Positions 24,715 through 33,068 of a stretch of 64,000 nt of DNA are shown here, one piece after another. The stretch spans positions 243,501 through 307,500 of the forward strand of contig NZ_CP011774.1 in assembly GCF_001412535.1 (NCBI RefSeq), given 5' to 3'. The translations under genes and the position numbers were made by a program. A model generated the notes under the pieces. The model did not search any database. It was not told where the DNA came from and saw only the letters and a list, made by a program, of their open reading frames with translations. Position 1 is the stretch's first letter. Each line of letters opens with the position of its first letter. Source of the DNA: Limnohabitans sp. 63ED37-2. GTDB taxonomy: Bacteria; Pseudomonadota; Gammaproteobacteria; Burkholderiales; Burkholderiaceae_C.

Positions 24715-24834
24715 GGGGCTGACGCACCTGCTGCCGGCTTGTGCCCAAGTTCAGTGGAAGGCGCGGCACCATCAAGTTGGGCGGTTTGATGCCGATACGT
24801 TAAGTGGACTGTTTTTTCTGTAGACGGGTGAGTC

Positions 24835-26082
24835 ATGAGAACACGTGTGGGGTGGGCTGGGTTGCTGTGGCTGTGTGCTGCGCCTTGGGTGTGGGCGGGT
24901 CAGTACGTGCTGCAGGCCGGACAAACCCAAACCGTGCCCGTCGCTGTCCGGGTGCTCAATGGCGAAACCCGCTGCAATGTCCGCATCAGCGTGCCCGGCC
25001 AGGCCGATGTCGAGCGCGTGGTGCAAGCCCCATTTTTTGACACGGCTGTGGCCATCACGCCGCAGGATGAAGAGTTCGTCACGGTCCGTTGGCAAGGACA
25101 AGCACGGCGCATCAACGACCAAGTGGTCAATGGCTGCCCCACCCAGGGCGAGGCCCGCTTCAAGGTCGTCAGCAACAACGCCCTGACCCGGGCCATGTGG
25201 GCGGGCATGCAAGCCCAATTGCCTGTGGCCAAGGCCGACTGCGTGCGCACCGCCTTTGCGTTGGAGCAGGTGCGGCCCGAGTGGTTCGACTTCACCGACC
25301 CGCAGCCCAGTGGCGAGGACGCCAAAATTGAGCGGGCCTTTGCCCGATGCGATGCGTTTTTGGCCCAGCCCAAAGCCTGGGGCACACAAAATCCACAAGG
25401 CCACGCTTGCACCGTGGCGGGCCTCAAAACCCGCTGCGAAGGGTTCTTCACGGCCCGTGTCGACGGCAAGGTGCAGACGATTTCGCGCGAAGCCGCCGTT
25501 CAGCGGCAATTGCAAAACTTGCCTTGGAGCACCGGGGTGCGTGAGATCGCGTCGGTCAGGGCTTCGCGCATCCAGCAAGAAAAAGACCGTGTGGCCCGTG
25601 AAGCTGCCGAAGAGGCGGCCGTACTGCAGGCCATCAAAGACGCGCGGGTGAAGGCCGAGCGTCAAGCCCAAGAGGCCAAGGCGGCCGAAGAGCGTGCCTT
25701 GCAAGAGAAGATTGCCGCCTTGAAGGCGCAAATTGCCGAAGAAAAAGCCCAAGCCGCGCAAGAGAAAAACTGGGTCTTCCGGCAGATCGACAAGATCAAG
25801 GGTGTCCCGACCCCCGAAGCCAAGACACAGGAGGCGGCCAAACCTGCCACCCCTGCAATACCAACTGCACCAGCCACGCCAGCTGCACCAGCCACGCCAG
25901 CTGCACCAGCCACGCCAGCTGCACCAACGGCACCAACGGCAGCAGTCACGCCAACGGCACCAGCTGCTCCAGCGGCGGCGAAAGCTCCACCTTTGCCACC
26001 GCCAGTGGCAGCACCCCCAGCTGCGGCGGCACCCGCCCCCAACCCAGCCAGCAAGTCATTGCCGCCTCTTCCGACCAACTGA
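24835..26082 (+). CDS. Secreted/periplasmic hypothetical protein with coiled coil and Pro-Ala tail
   Basis: A 415-residue protein. Residues 1-21 (LLWLCAAPWVWA) form a signal peptide cleaved after AWA/WAG. A cysteine-containing globular part (six or more Cys, suggesting disulfides in the periplasm) spans about 22-235. A charged coiled coil of Ala, Glu and Lys (KAERQAQEAKAAEERALQEK) spans about 245-320. The C-terminal 90 residues are Pro-Ala-Thr rich, encoded partly by an exact 18-bp tandem repeat. No family is recognised. The tail could span the periplasm or bind peptidoglycan, but this is speculation. Confidence 0.75.
   Translation: MRTRVGWAGLLWLCAAPWVWAGQYVLQAGQTQTVPVAVRVLNGETRCNVRISVPGQADVERVVQAPFFDTAVAITPQDEEFVTVRWQGQARRINDQVVNGCPTQGEARFKVVSNNALTRAMWAGMQAQLPVAKADCVRTAFALEQVRPEWFDFTDPQPSGEDAKIERAFARCDAFLAQPKAWGTQNPQGHACTVAGLKTRCEGFFTARVDGKVQTISREAAVQRQLQNLPWSTGVREIASVRASRIQQEKDRVAREAAEEAAVLQAIKDARVKAERQAQEAKAAEERALQEKIAALKAQIAEEKAQAAQEKNWVFRQIDKIKGVPTPEAKTQEAAKPATPAIPTAPATPAAPATPAAPATPAAPTAPTAAVTPTAPAAPAAAKAPPLPPPVAAPPAAAAPAPNPASKSLPPLPTN
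25870..25923 (+). repeat. Three exact 18-bp tandem repeats inside a Pro-Ala coding tail
   Basis: The unit CCAGCCACGCCAGCTGCA occurs three times without change at 25870-25887, 25888-25905 and 25906-25923. It keeps the reading frame and encodes repeats of Pro-Ala-Thr. Copy number could change by slippage without a frameshift. Confidence 0.9.
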
Positions 26083-26181
26083 TCCGGCTCAGAAGTCGGT
26101 GGGGGTAACGCAAGCGACCGGCTTGGATGGGCATTGCCCCTAAGATGAAGGGGTGATTCACACCTACAACAGAGCAGCGGC

Positions 26182-27129
26182 ATGAGACCGCGCAAGTCTT
26201 GGTCCCCCTTGCGCCAGTGGTCGCTCACGCACCACCGCGGCAGGCGGGCCTTTGCCGCTTGGCCCGTGGCCGTGCGGGGCATGGTCTGGATGGTGCTAGG
26301 CGGGCTGCTGTTTTCTTTTCTTAACACCATCGCCCGCGAGTTGACACTGCACCTGGACGTCTACCAATCGCAGTTCTTGCGTTATCTGTTTGGTTTGTTG
26401 GTCATCTTGCCTTGGGTCTGGCGTGAGGGCTGGCGGGCTTACATGCCGGTGAACATGGCGGGCCAGTTCTGGCGTGGCGGTGTGCACACCTTGGGTCTGG
26501 TGTTGTGGTTCACGGCCTTGCCCAAAATCCCCTTGGCCGATATGACGGCCATTGGCTTTACCGGGCCGATCTTCATCATGCTGGGCGCGGCCTGGTTTTT
26601 GGGTGAGCCCATGCGCAAAGACCGCTGGATCGCCGCCATCATCGGCTTTGCGGGCGTGCTGGTGGTGGTCCTGCCCAAGATGTCCGGAGAGGGCGGTTGG
26701 TTCAACCTCGTCATGCTGGCCTCGTCGCCTGTTTTTGCGGCGTCTTTTCTCATCACCAAAGCCCTGACCCGCTACGAAAAAGCGGGTGTGATTGTGTTGT
26801 GGCAAGCGCTGACGGTCACGGTCTTGAGCCTGCCCATGGCGCTGCCCAACTGGCAAGCCCCCACCTTGATGCAGTGGCTGGGTTTTGCCGCCACGGGCGT
26901 GCTGGGCACACTGGCCCACTATTGCCTTACGCGGGCGTTTGCGCTGGCCGACATTTCGGCCACCCAGTCGCTGCGTTTTCTGGACCTGGTTTGGGCTTCT
27001 TTGCTGGGCTGGCTGGTTTTTGGTGATGTGCCCAGCCAATGGACTTGGGCCGGTGCGCTGGTCATCTTGGGCGCCACCGTCTGGATTGCCCGCAGGGAAA
27101 GCCGGAGAAAGCCCGTTGTGTCCGATTGA
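26182..27129 (+). CDS. EamA-family (DMT) transporter
   Basis: A 315-residue inner-membrane protein with about ten hydrophobic segments and two EamA repeats (MVWMVLGGLLFSFLNTIARE at the first, ATGVLGTLAHYCLTRAFALA in the second). The N-terminal 30 residues are basic and cytoplasmic. Its family exports small metabolites; the substrate is not predictable. It starts 99 bases after the secreted-protein gene. A promoter cannot be pinned down. Confidence 0.85.
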   Translation: MRPRKSWSPLRQWSLTHHRGRRAFAAWPVAVRGMVWMVLGGLLFSFLNTIARELTLHLDVYQSQFLRYLFGLLVILPWVWREGWRAYMPVNMAGQFWRGGVHTLGLVLWFTALPKIPLADMTAIGFTGPIFIMLGAAWFLGEPMRKDRWIAAIIGFAGVLVVVLPKMSGEGGWFNLVMLASSPVFAASFLITKALTRYEKAGVIVLWQALTVTVLSLPMALPNWQAPTLMQWLGFAATGVLGTLAHYCLTRAFALADISATQSLRFLDLVWASLLGWLVFGDVPSQWTWAGALVILGATVWIARRESRRKPVVSD

Positions 27130-27158
27130 CGGGGTATATTGCCCTGCACAAAAGGGGG

Positions 27159-27854
27159 ATGAGTGTGATCGACATCGAGCCATTGCGCTTTGCCTGGACC
27201 CGGGGCGGGCCTGACACACTGGTGCTGGGCCGCTTGCAGGTGGACCGTGGCCAGACTGTTTTTTTGCACGGCCCCAGCGGTTGCGGCAAAAGCACTTTGC
27301 TGGGATTGTTGTCGGGTGTGTTGTCGCCCCGTCAGGGCCGTGTGTCCTTGCTGGGGCAAGACTGGGCCGCTTTGAAGCCCGGTCAGCGTGACACCTTTCG
27401 GGCCGACCATGTGGGCGTGATGTTCCAGCAGTTCAATTTGCTGCCCTACCTGAGTGTGCTGGACAATGTGACCTTGCCCTGCCGCTTTTCCAAGCTGCGC
27501 CGTGAGCGCTGCCAAGCCGCGGGTGGTCCCGTGGCCACGGCCCAAAGCTGGCTGCAGCGCATGGGCTTGCCAGAAGTAATGTGGAGCCGCCGCGCCGACG
27601 CCTTGTCGGTGGGCCAGCAGCAGCGCGTGGCGGCGGCCCGCGCCCTCATGGGCCAGCCCGAATTGATCCTGGCCGACGAGCCCACTTCGGCGCTCGACGC
27701 CGCTTTGCGCCAGGACTTTATGGACTTGTTGCTGCAGTCTGCACGCGACGCGGGCAGCACTTTGGTGTGTGTGAGCCACGACGAGCAGCAGGCCGTGCGC
27801 TTTGATGTGCAATGGTCCTTGCCCGCCTTGCAGCAAGCGGAGGTGAGCGCATGA
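27159..27854 (+). CDS. ABC transporter ATP-binding protein (LolD/MacB-like)
   Basis: A 231-residue ATPase. Walker A is GPSGCGKST, the signature is LSVGQQQR (a variant of LSGGQ), Walker B is LILADEPTSALD, and the switch His is in VCVSHDEQQ. It pairs with the FtsX-type permease that starts within its stop codon (ATGA at 27851). The start could be ATG 27159 or GTG 27165; the AAAGGGGG site is too close to the former and well placed for the latter. The ABC/FtsX/DUF3299 gene order resembles zinc-regulated Zrg-type loci. Confidence 0.85.
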   Translation: MSVIDIEPLRFAWTRGGPDTLVLGRLQVDRGQTVFLHGPSGCGKSTLLGLLSGVLSPRQGRVSLLGQDWAALKPGQRDTFRADHVGVMFQQFNLLPYLSVLDNVTLPCRFSKLRRERCQAAGGPVATAQSWLQRMGLPEVMWSRRADALSVGQQQRVAAARALMGQPELILADEPTSALDAALRQDFMDLLLQSARDAGSTLVCVSHDEQQAVRFDVQWSLPALQQAEVSA

Positions 27855-29152
27855 ACAGCCTGCTGAGCATGGCCCGCAGCAGCGCCTGGAACCGGCGCAG
27901 CACCTTGGTGTGGGTGGTGGTGTCGCTGGCGCTGGCCACCGCCTTGTTGTGGACGCTGGAGCGTTTGCGCCACGACATCCGCCACAGTTTTTCGCAATCG
28001 GTCAGCGGGGTCGATTTGATTGTGGGTGCCCGCAGCAGCCCGGTGCAGCTGATGCTGTTTTCGGTGTTCCACATTGGCAGCGTGCCGCAAAGCATGAGCA
28101 TGGACAGCGTGCACAAGCTGTCCCAGCACCGCTCGGTGTCTTGGGTTGTGCCTTTGAGCCTGGGAGATTCACACCGCGGCTTTCCGGTGCTGGGCACCAC
28201 ACCCGCATTTTTCCAGCACTTTGCCTATGGCGACAAACAGCCGCTGGTCTTGCAGCAGGGCGCGGCGTTTTCCGACACGCTGGATGGTTTGTACGAGGCG
28301 GTGATCGGGGCCGAAGTGGCACGCAAGATGGGCTATGGCCTGGGCCAAAGCATCACGCTGGGTCACGGCATGCACGACCATGGTCATGACCACGGAGATG
28401 AGGAGAACAAAGAGGACGAACACGCCGACAAGCCCTTCAAGGTGGTCGGCATTCTGGCCCCCACGGGCACCCCGGTGGACCGTTCGGTACAAGTGAGCCT
28501 CAAGGCGCTCGAGGCCATCCACCTCGATTGGGTCGCGGGCACGCCCATGCCGGGCGGGCAGATCCCGGCCGATCAGGCGCGCAAATTCAACCTGGAGCCC
28601 GAAGAAGTCACGGCCGCCTTGGTGGGCCTGAAAAGCCGGGCGGCGGTTTTTAATGTGCAGCGCTTTGTGAATTTCTACGAAGACGAAGCCCTGATGGGCG
28701 TGATGCCCGGTGTGGCGCTGGGTGAGCTGTGGTCGGTGCTGGGGCTGGGCGAAAACGCTTTGTTGGCTGTCTCGGCCCTGGTGGCTTTGGTGAGCGTGGT
28801 CTCGCTCGTGGCGGTGGTGCTGGCGGGCCTGAACGAGCGCCGCCGCGAACTGGCCGTGCTGCGTGCGGTGGGCGCCGCGCCGCGCCATGTGCTGGGCCTG
28901 CTCACGCTCGAAGGGGTCTGGGTCACTTGCGCCGGGGTGGTGTTGGGCGTGCTGCTGGCCCACGCGGGCATGGCGCTGGCCACGCCGTGGTTGCAGCAGT
29001 CGCTGGGTATCCGCTTGCAACTGGCCGCACCTTTGCCCACGCAGCTGGCGCTGGCTGGGGCCGTGTTGTTGGCCGGATTGTTGGCCAGTTTGGGTCCGGC
29101 TTGGCGGGCTTACCGCTTGTCTTTGGCCGATGGTTTGTCGCCGCGTGTGTGA
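27851..29152 (+). CDS. FtsX-family ABC permease with a histidine-rich loop
   Basis: A 433-residue MacB/FtsX-type permease: an N-terminal membrane helix (TLVWVVVSLALATALLW), a large periplasmic domain, then three C-terminal helices. The periplasmic domain holds a His/Asp/Glu-rich insert, HGMHDHGHDHGDEENKEDE (near residues 175-195), likely to bind zinc or another metal. These transporters usually act mechanically and do not move a solute through a channel. It is translationally coupled to the ATPase gene. The DUF3299 gene follows after 312 bases of repeat-containing spacer. Confidence 0.87.
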   Translation: MNSLLSMARSSAWNRRSTLVWVVVSLALATALLWTLERLRHDIRHSFSQSVSGVDLIVGARSSPVQLMLFSVFHIGSVPQSMSMDSVHKLSQHRSVSWVVPLSLGDSHRGFPVLGTTPAFFQHFAYGDKQPLVLQQGAAFSDTLDGLYEAVIGAEVARKMGYGLGQSITLGHGMHDHGHDHGDEENKEDEHADKPFKVVGILAPTGTPVDRSVQVSLKALEAIHLDWVAGTPMPGGQIPADQARKFNLEPEEVTAALVGLKSRAAVFNVQRFVNFYEDEALMGVMPGVALGELWSVLGLGENALLAVSALVALVSVVSLVAVVLAGLNERRRELAVLRAVGAAPRHVLGLLTLEGVWVTCAGVVLGVLLAHAGMALATPWLQQSLGIRLQLAAPLPTQLALAGAVLLAGLLASLGPAWRAYRLSLADGLSPRV

Positions 29153-29295
29153 GGTGTGGGCCGGCAGACCAAGTGCCTGCTGCAAAATACGGAGACGGTC
29201 TTTTGACGTTTGCAGGTGTTCGCGCTGATACGTGACTTTGTCATCCCAGACTTTTTTCATAGCACCAATGTTTCAGTCACCTCGGCCTTGTTTTA

Positions 29296-29391
29296 TGTCA
29301 TCCCGGCCTTGAGCCGGGATCCAGTGCATGTTGGGTTATTTGCAAAGGGCTTTGGTGCACACTGGATCCCGGGTCTTCGCCCGGGATGACC
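29296..29391. repeat. Intergenic palindromic repeat element between the ABC permease and DUF3299 genes
   Basis: The 312-base gap 29153-29464 has no gene but contains a large inverted repeat. The left arm, GTCATCCCGGCCTTGAGCC and onward (29297-29328), mirrors the right arm ending CCCGGGATGAC (29356-29390). Each arm is also a hairpin: CCCGGC/GCCGGG and CCCGGG/CCCGGG. A fragment of the same end (GTCATCCCAG) stands at 29239. This looks like a dispersed extragenic palindromic element. Confidence 0.75.
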
Positions 29392-29464
29392 AAAATTTGA
29401 GGGATGATTCAGCTGCATCGTGCCGGGTCAAGAGGTTCAAAAAAATGAGAATGGGAGTTCAGGG

Positions 29465-30091
29465 ATGAAACAATTCACAAGGGCTTGGCATACGGGCCTG
29501 CTGATGGCGGTGCTGGGGGCCTCGGCTGCGCAGGCGCAAAGTGTGCGCGAAACTGTGCGCGAGACCGTGCCCCAGGTCCAGCCCGCCTTGTCGGCCGATG
29601 CCCCGCCGCCCGGTGCCAGCGTGCCCGGCCAGACACGCACCATTGGCTGGGAGCAGCTGATTCCAGCGGGTTGGGACCCCTACAAAGACCTCAAGGCACT
29701 GAACCTGGACACGCTCAAGGACAACGACCCCAAGGCCGAAGAGGCGCTGAAAAAAATGCGCAAGATGTGGGACAACGCCCCCATCAATCCGCTGATCCTG
29801 GGCCAGAGCGTGCGCCTGCCGGGCTATGTGGTGCCGCTGGAAGACTTGGCCGCGGGCATCAAAGAATTTTTGCTGGTGCCTTACTTTGGCGCGTGTGTGC
29901 ATTCGCCGCCGCCTCCGGCCAACCAGATCGTGCATGTGCTCTTGGACAAGCCCGCCAAAAACCTGCGCCTCATGGATGTGGTTTGGGTGAACGGGCCATT
30001 GAGTGCCACCAAAACCGACTCGCACATGGGTGTGGCCAGTTACCGCATTGACGCCAAGGCGGTCACGCCTTACCAAGAAAAAAAGCGCTGA
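29465..30091 (+). CDS. DUF3299 periplasmic protein
   Basis: A 208-residue exported protein. The signal peptide (LLMAVLGASAAQA) ends near residue 23. The conserved DUF3299 core includes IGWEQLIPAGWDP, RLPGYVVPLE and FLLVPYFGACVHSPPPPANQ. The Cys-Val-His and Pro-rich loop is the family hallmark. The family accompanies ABC/FtsX transporters in zinc-regulated loci; ZrgE of Vibrio is one relative known to me. ATG 29465 is chosen for the GGGAG site upstream. The molecular function is unknown. Confidence 0.88.
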   Translation: MKQFTRAWHTGLLMAVLGASAAQAQSVRETVRETVPQVQPALSADAPPPGASVPGQTRTIGWEQLIPAGWDPYKDLKALNLDTLKDNDPKAEEALKKMRKMWDNAPINPLILGQSVRLPGYVVPLEDLAAGIKEFLLVPYFGACVHSPPPPANQIVHVLLDKPAKNLRLMDVVWVNGPLSATKTDSHMGVASYRIDAKAVTPYQEKKR

Positions 30092-30991
30092 TCAATCCGG
30101 GTTGGACACGCCCGAGGCCACATGCCCTGAGGGCACATGCCGCGCCGCCGACTCGATGTGGCCCGTCTGGTCGTCAAAGAAAAAGTCCGGCTCGAACTCC
30201 CGCAGAAATTCGCCCTTGGGCAAGCCGCCCAAAAACATCGCTTCGTCCACCTCGATGTTCCAGTCCATCAGGGTGCGGATGGCGCGTTCGTGCGCGGGTG
30301 CACTGCGGGCCGTGACCAGTGCGGTACGGATGCGCATGGCGGGCGTGCCCGCTTGCTGCAGTTGGTGCAATGCTTGCAGCACAGGCTTGAAAGGTCCGGC
30401 CAGCAAGGGTTGCCCGGCCTTGTCGCGCTCGTGCTTTTGGAAAGCCGACAGGCCCTCGGCCTGGAACACCCGCTCGGCTTCGTCAGAGAACAACACAGCG
30501 TCACCGTCAAACGCGATGCGCACCTCGTGCGGGTGCGCCTCGGAGGCCAGCGCCGAATGCGGGTAGACCTGCGCAGCGGGCACACCGGCATCGAGCGCGG
30601 CACGAACGTCCGACAAATGGGTCGACAAAAACAGGTTGGCGTTGAGTGGCCGCAGGTAGCGCCACGGCGGCTGCCCGCGTGTGAAGCTGCCGCGCTGGAT
30701 GGGCAGGCCGTAATGCTGCGCCGAGCGAAACACCCGCATGCCCGAGACCGGGTCATTGCGCGAGAGGATCACCACCTCCACGCGCTGCGCGTCGGCGTTG
30801 TTGAAAGCCAGCAGTTTGCGCACCAAAGAAAAGGCCACGCCGGGTTTGGCGGGCGCTTCCAGGCGATCGAGTTGCAGCTTCATGTAGGCCCGGTCATCGC
30901 CTTGCTCAAACACCTGGTTTTCTTCTTCAAAGTCGAACAGGGCGCGTGACGAGATCGCCACCACCAACTGGCCTTCAAGGGATGCGGGCAT
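30092..30991 (-). CDS. 5'-nucleotidase of the cytosolic NT5C1 type
   Basis: A 299-residue protein of the 5-nucleotidase family (PF06189 type), which removes phosphate from nucleoside monophosphates. Segments AISSRALFDFEEEN, VVILSRNDPVSGMRVF, and IAFDGDAVLFSDEAE supply the HAD-like Asp motifs. FFFDDQTGHIE provides the later acidic residues. There is no signal peptide. Its stop abuts the stop of the convergent DUF3299 gene. Confidence 0.87.
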   Translation of the reverse strand: MPASLEGQLVVAISSRALFDFEEENQVFEQGDDRAYMKLQLDRLEAPAKPGVAFSLVRKLLAFNNADAQRVEVVILSRNDPVSGMRVFRSAQHYGLPIQRGSFTRGQPPWRYLRPLNANLFLSTHLSDVRAALDAGVPAAQVYPHSALASEAHPHEVRIAFDGDAVLFSDEAERVFQAEGLSAFQKHERDKAGQPLLAGPFKPVLQALHQLQQAGTPAMRIRTALVTARSAPAHERAIRTLMDWNIEVDEAMFLGGLPKGEFLREFEPDFFFDDQTGHIESAARHVPSGHVASGVSNPD

Positions 30992-31033
30992 CGAGGGCTC
31001 CTTGGGGGAATGTGGGGGGCATGGGTTGATGAC

Positions 31034-32272
31034 TCATTTGACCCACTGGTTCAGTTGCATGATGGGCATCAGCACGGCCAGTACGATCAGCATCACCATG
31101 CCGCCCATGGCCACGATCAGCAGGGGCTCCAGCACCGTGGCCAAAGCCATGGCGCGGCGCTGCACTTCGCCCGACAGTTGGGTGGCGGCCCGCTGCAGCA
31201 TGACCGGCAGTTGGCCGGTCTGTTCGCCCAGCCGCGCAAACATGGACAGCAGACCCGGAAAGCGGGCGTTTTGCGCCAGCGCCGTGCCCAGCGGTGCGCC
31301 TTCGCGCACGCGCACCAGGGCTTCCAGGGCGTCGGCCCGCAGGGCCTGGTTGGACAAGGTGTCTGCCGCCGCTTGCAGGGCTTTGAGGATGGGCACACCC
31401 GCAGCCGTGAGCATGGCCAGTGTGGAGGCGAAGCGGGCGCTGTTGTAGCCCCGCGCCAAGCGACCGATCAGGGGCAGGTGTAGCCAGGCCGCGTCAAAAC
31501 GCAGACGCAGCGCCGCTTGGCGCATGGCGACCCGAAAAGCCATCACGCCCCCCGCGAGCAGCAGCACCATGAACCAGCCCCAGTGGCGCACAAAGTCGCT
31601 GATGGCCAGCATGGCCACCGTGAGTCCCGGCAGTTGCCGTTGGGTGCCCGCAAACACCCCGGCCACTTGAGGCACCACCGAGGTGACCAGAAAAATCACA
31701 ATCGCCAGCGCCACCAAGCTCACGATGGCCGGGTACAGCGAGGCCGACAGCAGCTTGGCCCGCAAGACCTGATGGTCTTCCAGGTCATTGGCCAGTTGGT
31801 TGAGCACGTCTGACAAGTGGCCGCTTTGCTCGCCCGCTGCGATCACGGCGCGGTCGATGGCGGGAAACTCCTGTGGAAATTGCGCCAGCGCCCGACCCAG
31901 TGTGCTGCCCGAGTTGATGTCGGCGCGGATGGCGGCCAGCAGGTGGCGCTGTTTGTCGTCGTCGGCCTCTTCGCTCAGGGCGGCCAAGGCGCGTTCGACC
32001 GGCAGGCCACTGCCCACCAGGCCCGCCAGCTGGCGTGTCCACACGGCGCGTTCGCTGCCGCTGAAAGCGCGCCCGCCGCCGATGGGGCGCTGCCACCAGG
32101 GCAGGGAGCGGGCCGCTGCGCTGGCCGAACCCGAGGCAATGGCTTCCACCAGCAGCGGCACGAGCTGCTGCGTGCGCAATTGGGTGCGTGCGGCTTTCAG
32201 GCTGTCGGCTTCGAGTGTGCCTTTGCGCAGGGCACCGTCGGTTTGCAGGGCTTCAAAACGGTAGGCAGGCAT
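31034..32272 (-). CDS. gspF: Type II secretion inner-membrane platform protein GspF
   Basis: A 412-residue platform protein that couples the GspE ATPase to pseudopilus assembly. It shows two T2SSF repeats, each ending in long hydrophobic helices (LLSASLYPAIVSLVALAIVI and AMALATVLEPLLIVAMGGMV). The N-terminus MPAYRFEALQTDGALRKGTLEADS is typical. It is the last gene of the minus-strand gsp cluster, separated from gspE by a MipA-like gene. Confidence 0.95.
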   Translation of the reverse strand: MPAYRFEALQTDGALRKGTLEADSLKAARTQLRTQQLVPLLVEAIASGSASAAARSLPWWQRPIGGGRAFSGSERAVWTRQLAGLVGSGLPVERALAALSEEADDDKQRHLLAAIRADINSGSTLGRALAQFPQEFPAIDRAVIAAGEQSGHLSDVLNQLANDLEDHQVLRAKLLSASLYPAIVSLVALAIVIFLVTSVVPQVAGVFAGTQRQLPGLTVAMLAISDFVRHWGWFMVLLLAGGVMAFRVAMRQAALRLRFDAAWLHLPLIGRLARGYNSARFASTLAMLTAAGVPILKALQAAADTLSNQALRADALEALVRVREGAPLGTALAQNARFPGLLSMFARLGEQTGQLPVMLQRAATQLSGEVQRRAMALATVLEPLLIVAMGGMVMLIVLAVLMPIMQLNQWVK

Positions 32273-32279
32273 GGGTGTA

Positions 32280-33062
32280 TCAGCGGCTGAAGTAAAGGAC
32301 GCCGATCTGGCCGCTCCAGCTCAAGGTGCTGGGGCTGACGGTGTCGACCTGGCCCAAATGGCGCGAGCTGCCCACGGTGCCAAACCAGGCCCATTGCGGG
32401 GTCAAGGCATAGCGGTAACTCAGGCCCAGCCCCACCGAGCCCAAGCCCGCATGCCAGCCCCCGGGTGGAGGGGGCAACAGGCGCAGCTGGGTGGCCCAAT
32501 GGTCGGCGGTGGCCCAGTTCACGCCAGCGCTCAAGCTGAGGGTGCTGCGCTCACTCAGCGGCAGGCCATACGACGCACCCACCGACAAGGTGGTGCCGTC
32601 GCCCCGGCCCATCAGGTCTTGGGTCACATCGGTGCCCACCGACCAGCGTTTGTTGAGTTGGTAGTTCACGCCCACACGGGCACGCAAGGTGTTTTTGCCC
32701 GAAGAAAAACCATCAAAGCTGCTGTTGTCTTGCAAGTTCTGGACGCGCAAAGACAGGTCGACTTTCAGGCGTTCGTCATCACGCAGCTGGTAGGCCAGGT
32801 TGGCCTCTTTGCGGTAACCACTGAAGGCCAGCCATTCGTCGCCCGTGGCATGGCCCAAGCGCCACCGCCCATAGCGCACACCCAGCACCGGGCGCAGTAC
32901 CAAGCTGGTGCTGGCGTCTCCCAGGTCCTGGGTCTTGAGCTTCAGGCCCACGGTGTAGCGCCAGCGGTGTGTGGGGTCATCTTGGGCAGCGGGCACGCCC
33001 GACACCACGGCCACTGCAGCTGTGTCAAGAGGGGGTATTTCAGGTGCGGGTGCGGGCAGCAT
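32280..33062 (-). CDS. MipA/OmpV-like outer-membrane beta-barrel protein within the gsp locus
   Basis: A 260-residue protein made of alternating beta strands (RWRYTVGLKLKTQDLGDAS, LSLSAGVNWATADHWA, and the C-terminal WSGQIGVLYFSR ending in a Phe two residues before the end), as in MipA/OmpV barrels. In V. cholerae and E. coli such proteins scaffold murein enzymes or sit in the outer membrane. No signal peptide precedes the barrel: an in-frame stop (the gspE stop) lies just before the ATG, and the first 30 residues are Pro/Ala rich. Seven bases separate it from both neighbours, so it is translated as part of the gsp operon. Confidence 0.7.
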   Translation of the reverse strand: MLPAPAPEIPPLDTAAVAVVSGVPAAQDDPTHRWRYTVGLKLKTQDLGDASTSLVLRPVLGVRYGRWRLGHATGDEWLAFSGYRKEANLAYQLRDDERLKVDLSLRVQNLQDNSSFDGFSSGKNTLRARVGVNYQLNKRWSVGTDVTQDLMGRGDGTTLSVGASYGLPLSERSTLSLSAGVNWATADHWATQLRLLPPPPGGWHAGLGSVGLGLSYRYALTPQWAWFGTVGSSRHLGQVDTVSPSTLSWSGQIGVLYFSR

Positions 33063-33068
33063 ACGGCT

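Noticed and set aside
25870..25923. CRISPR-like array
   Set aside because: The 18-bp units are contiguous with no spacers and lie in frame within a Pro-Ala tail. No other direct-repeat array with spacers was seen in the window, and no cas genes.
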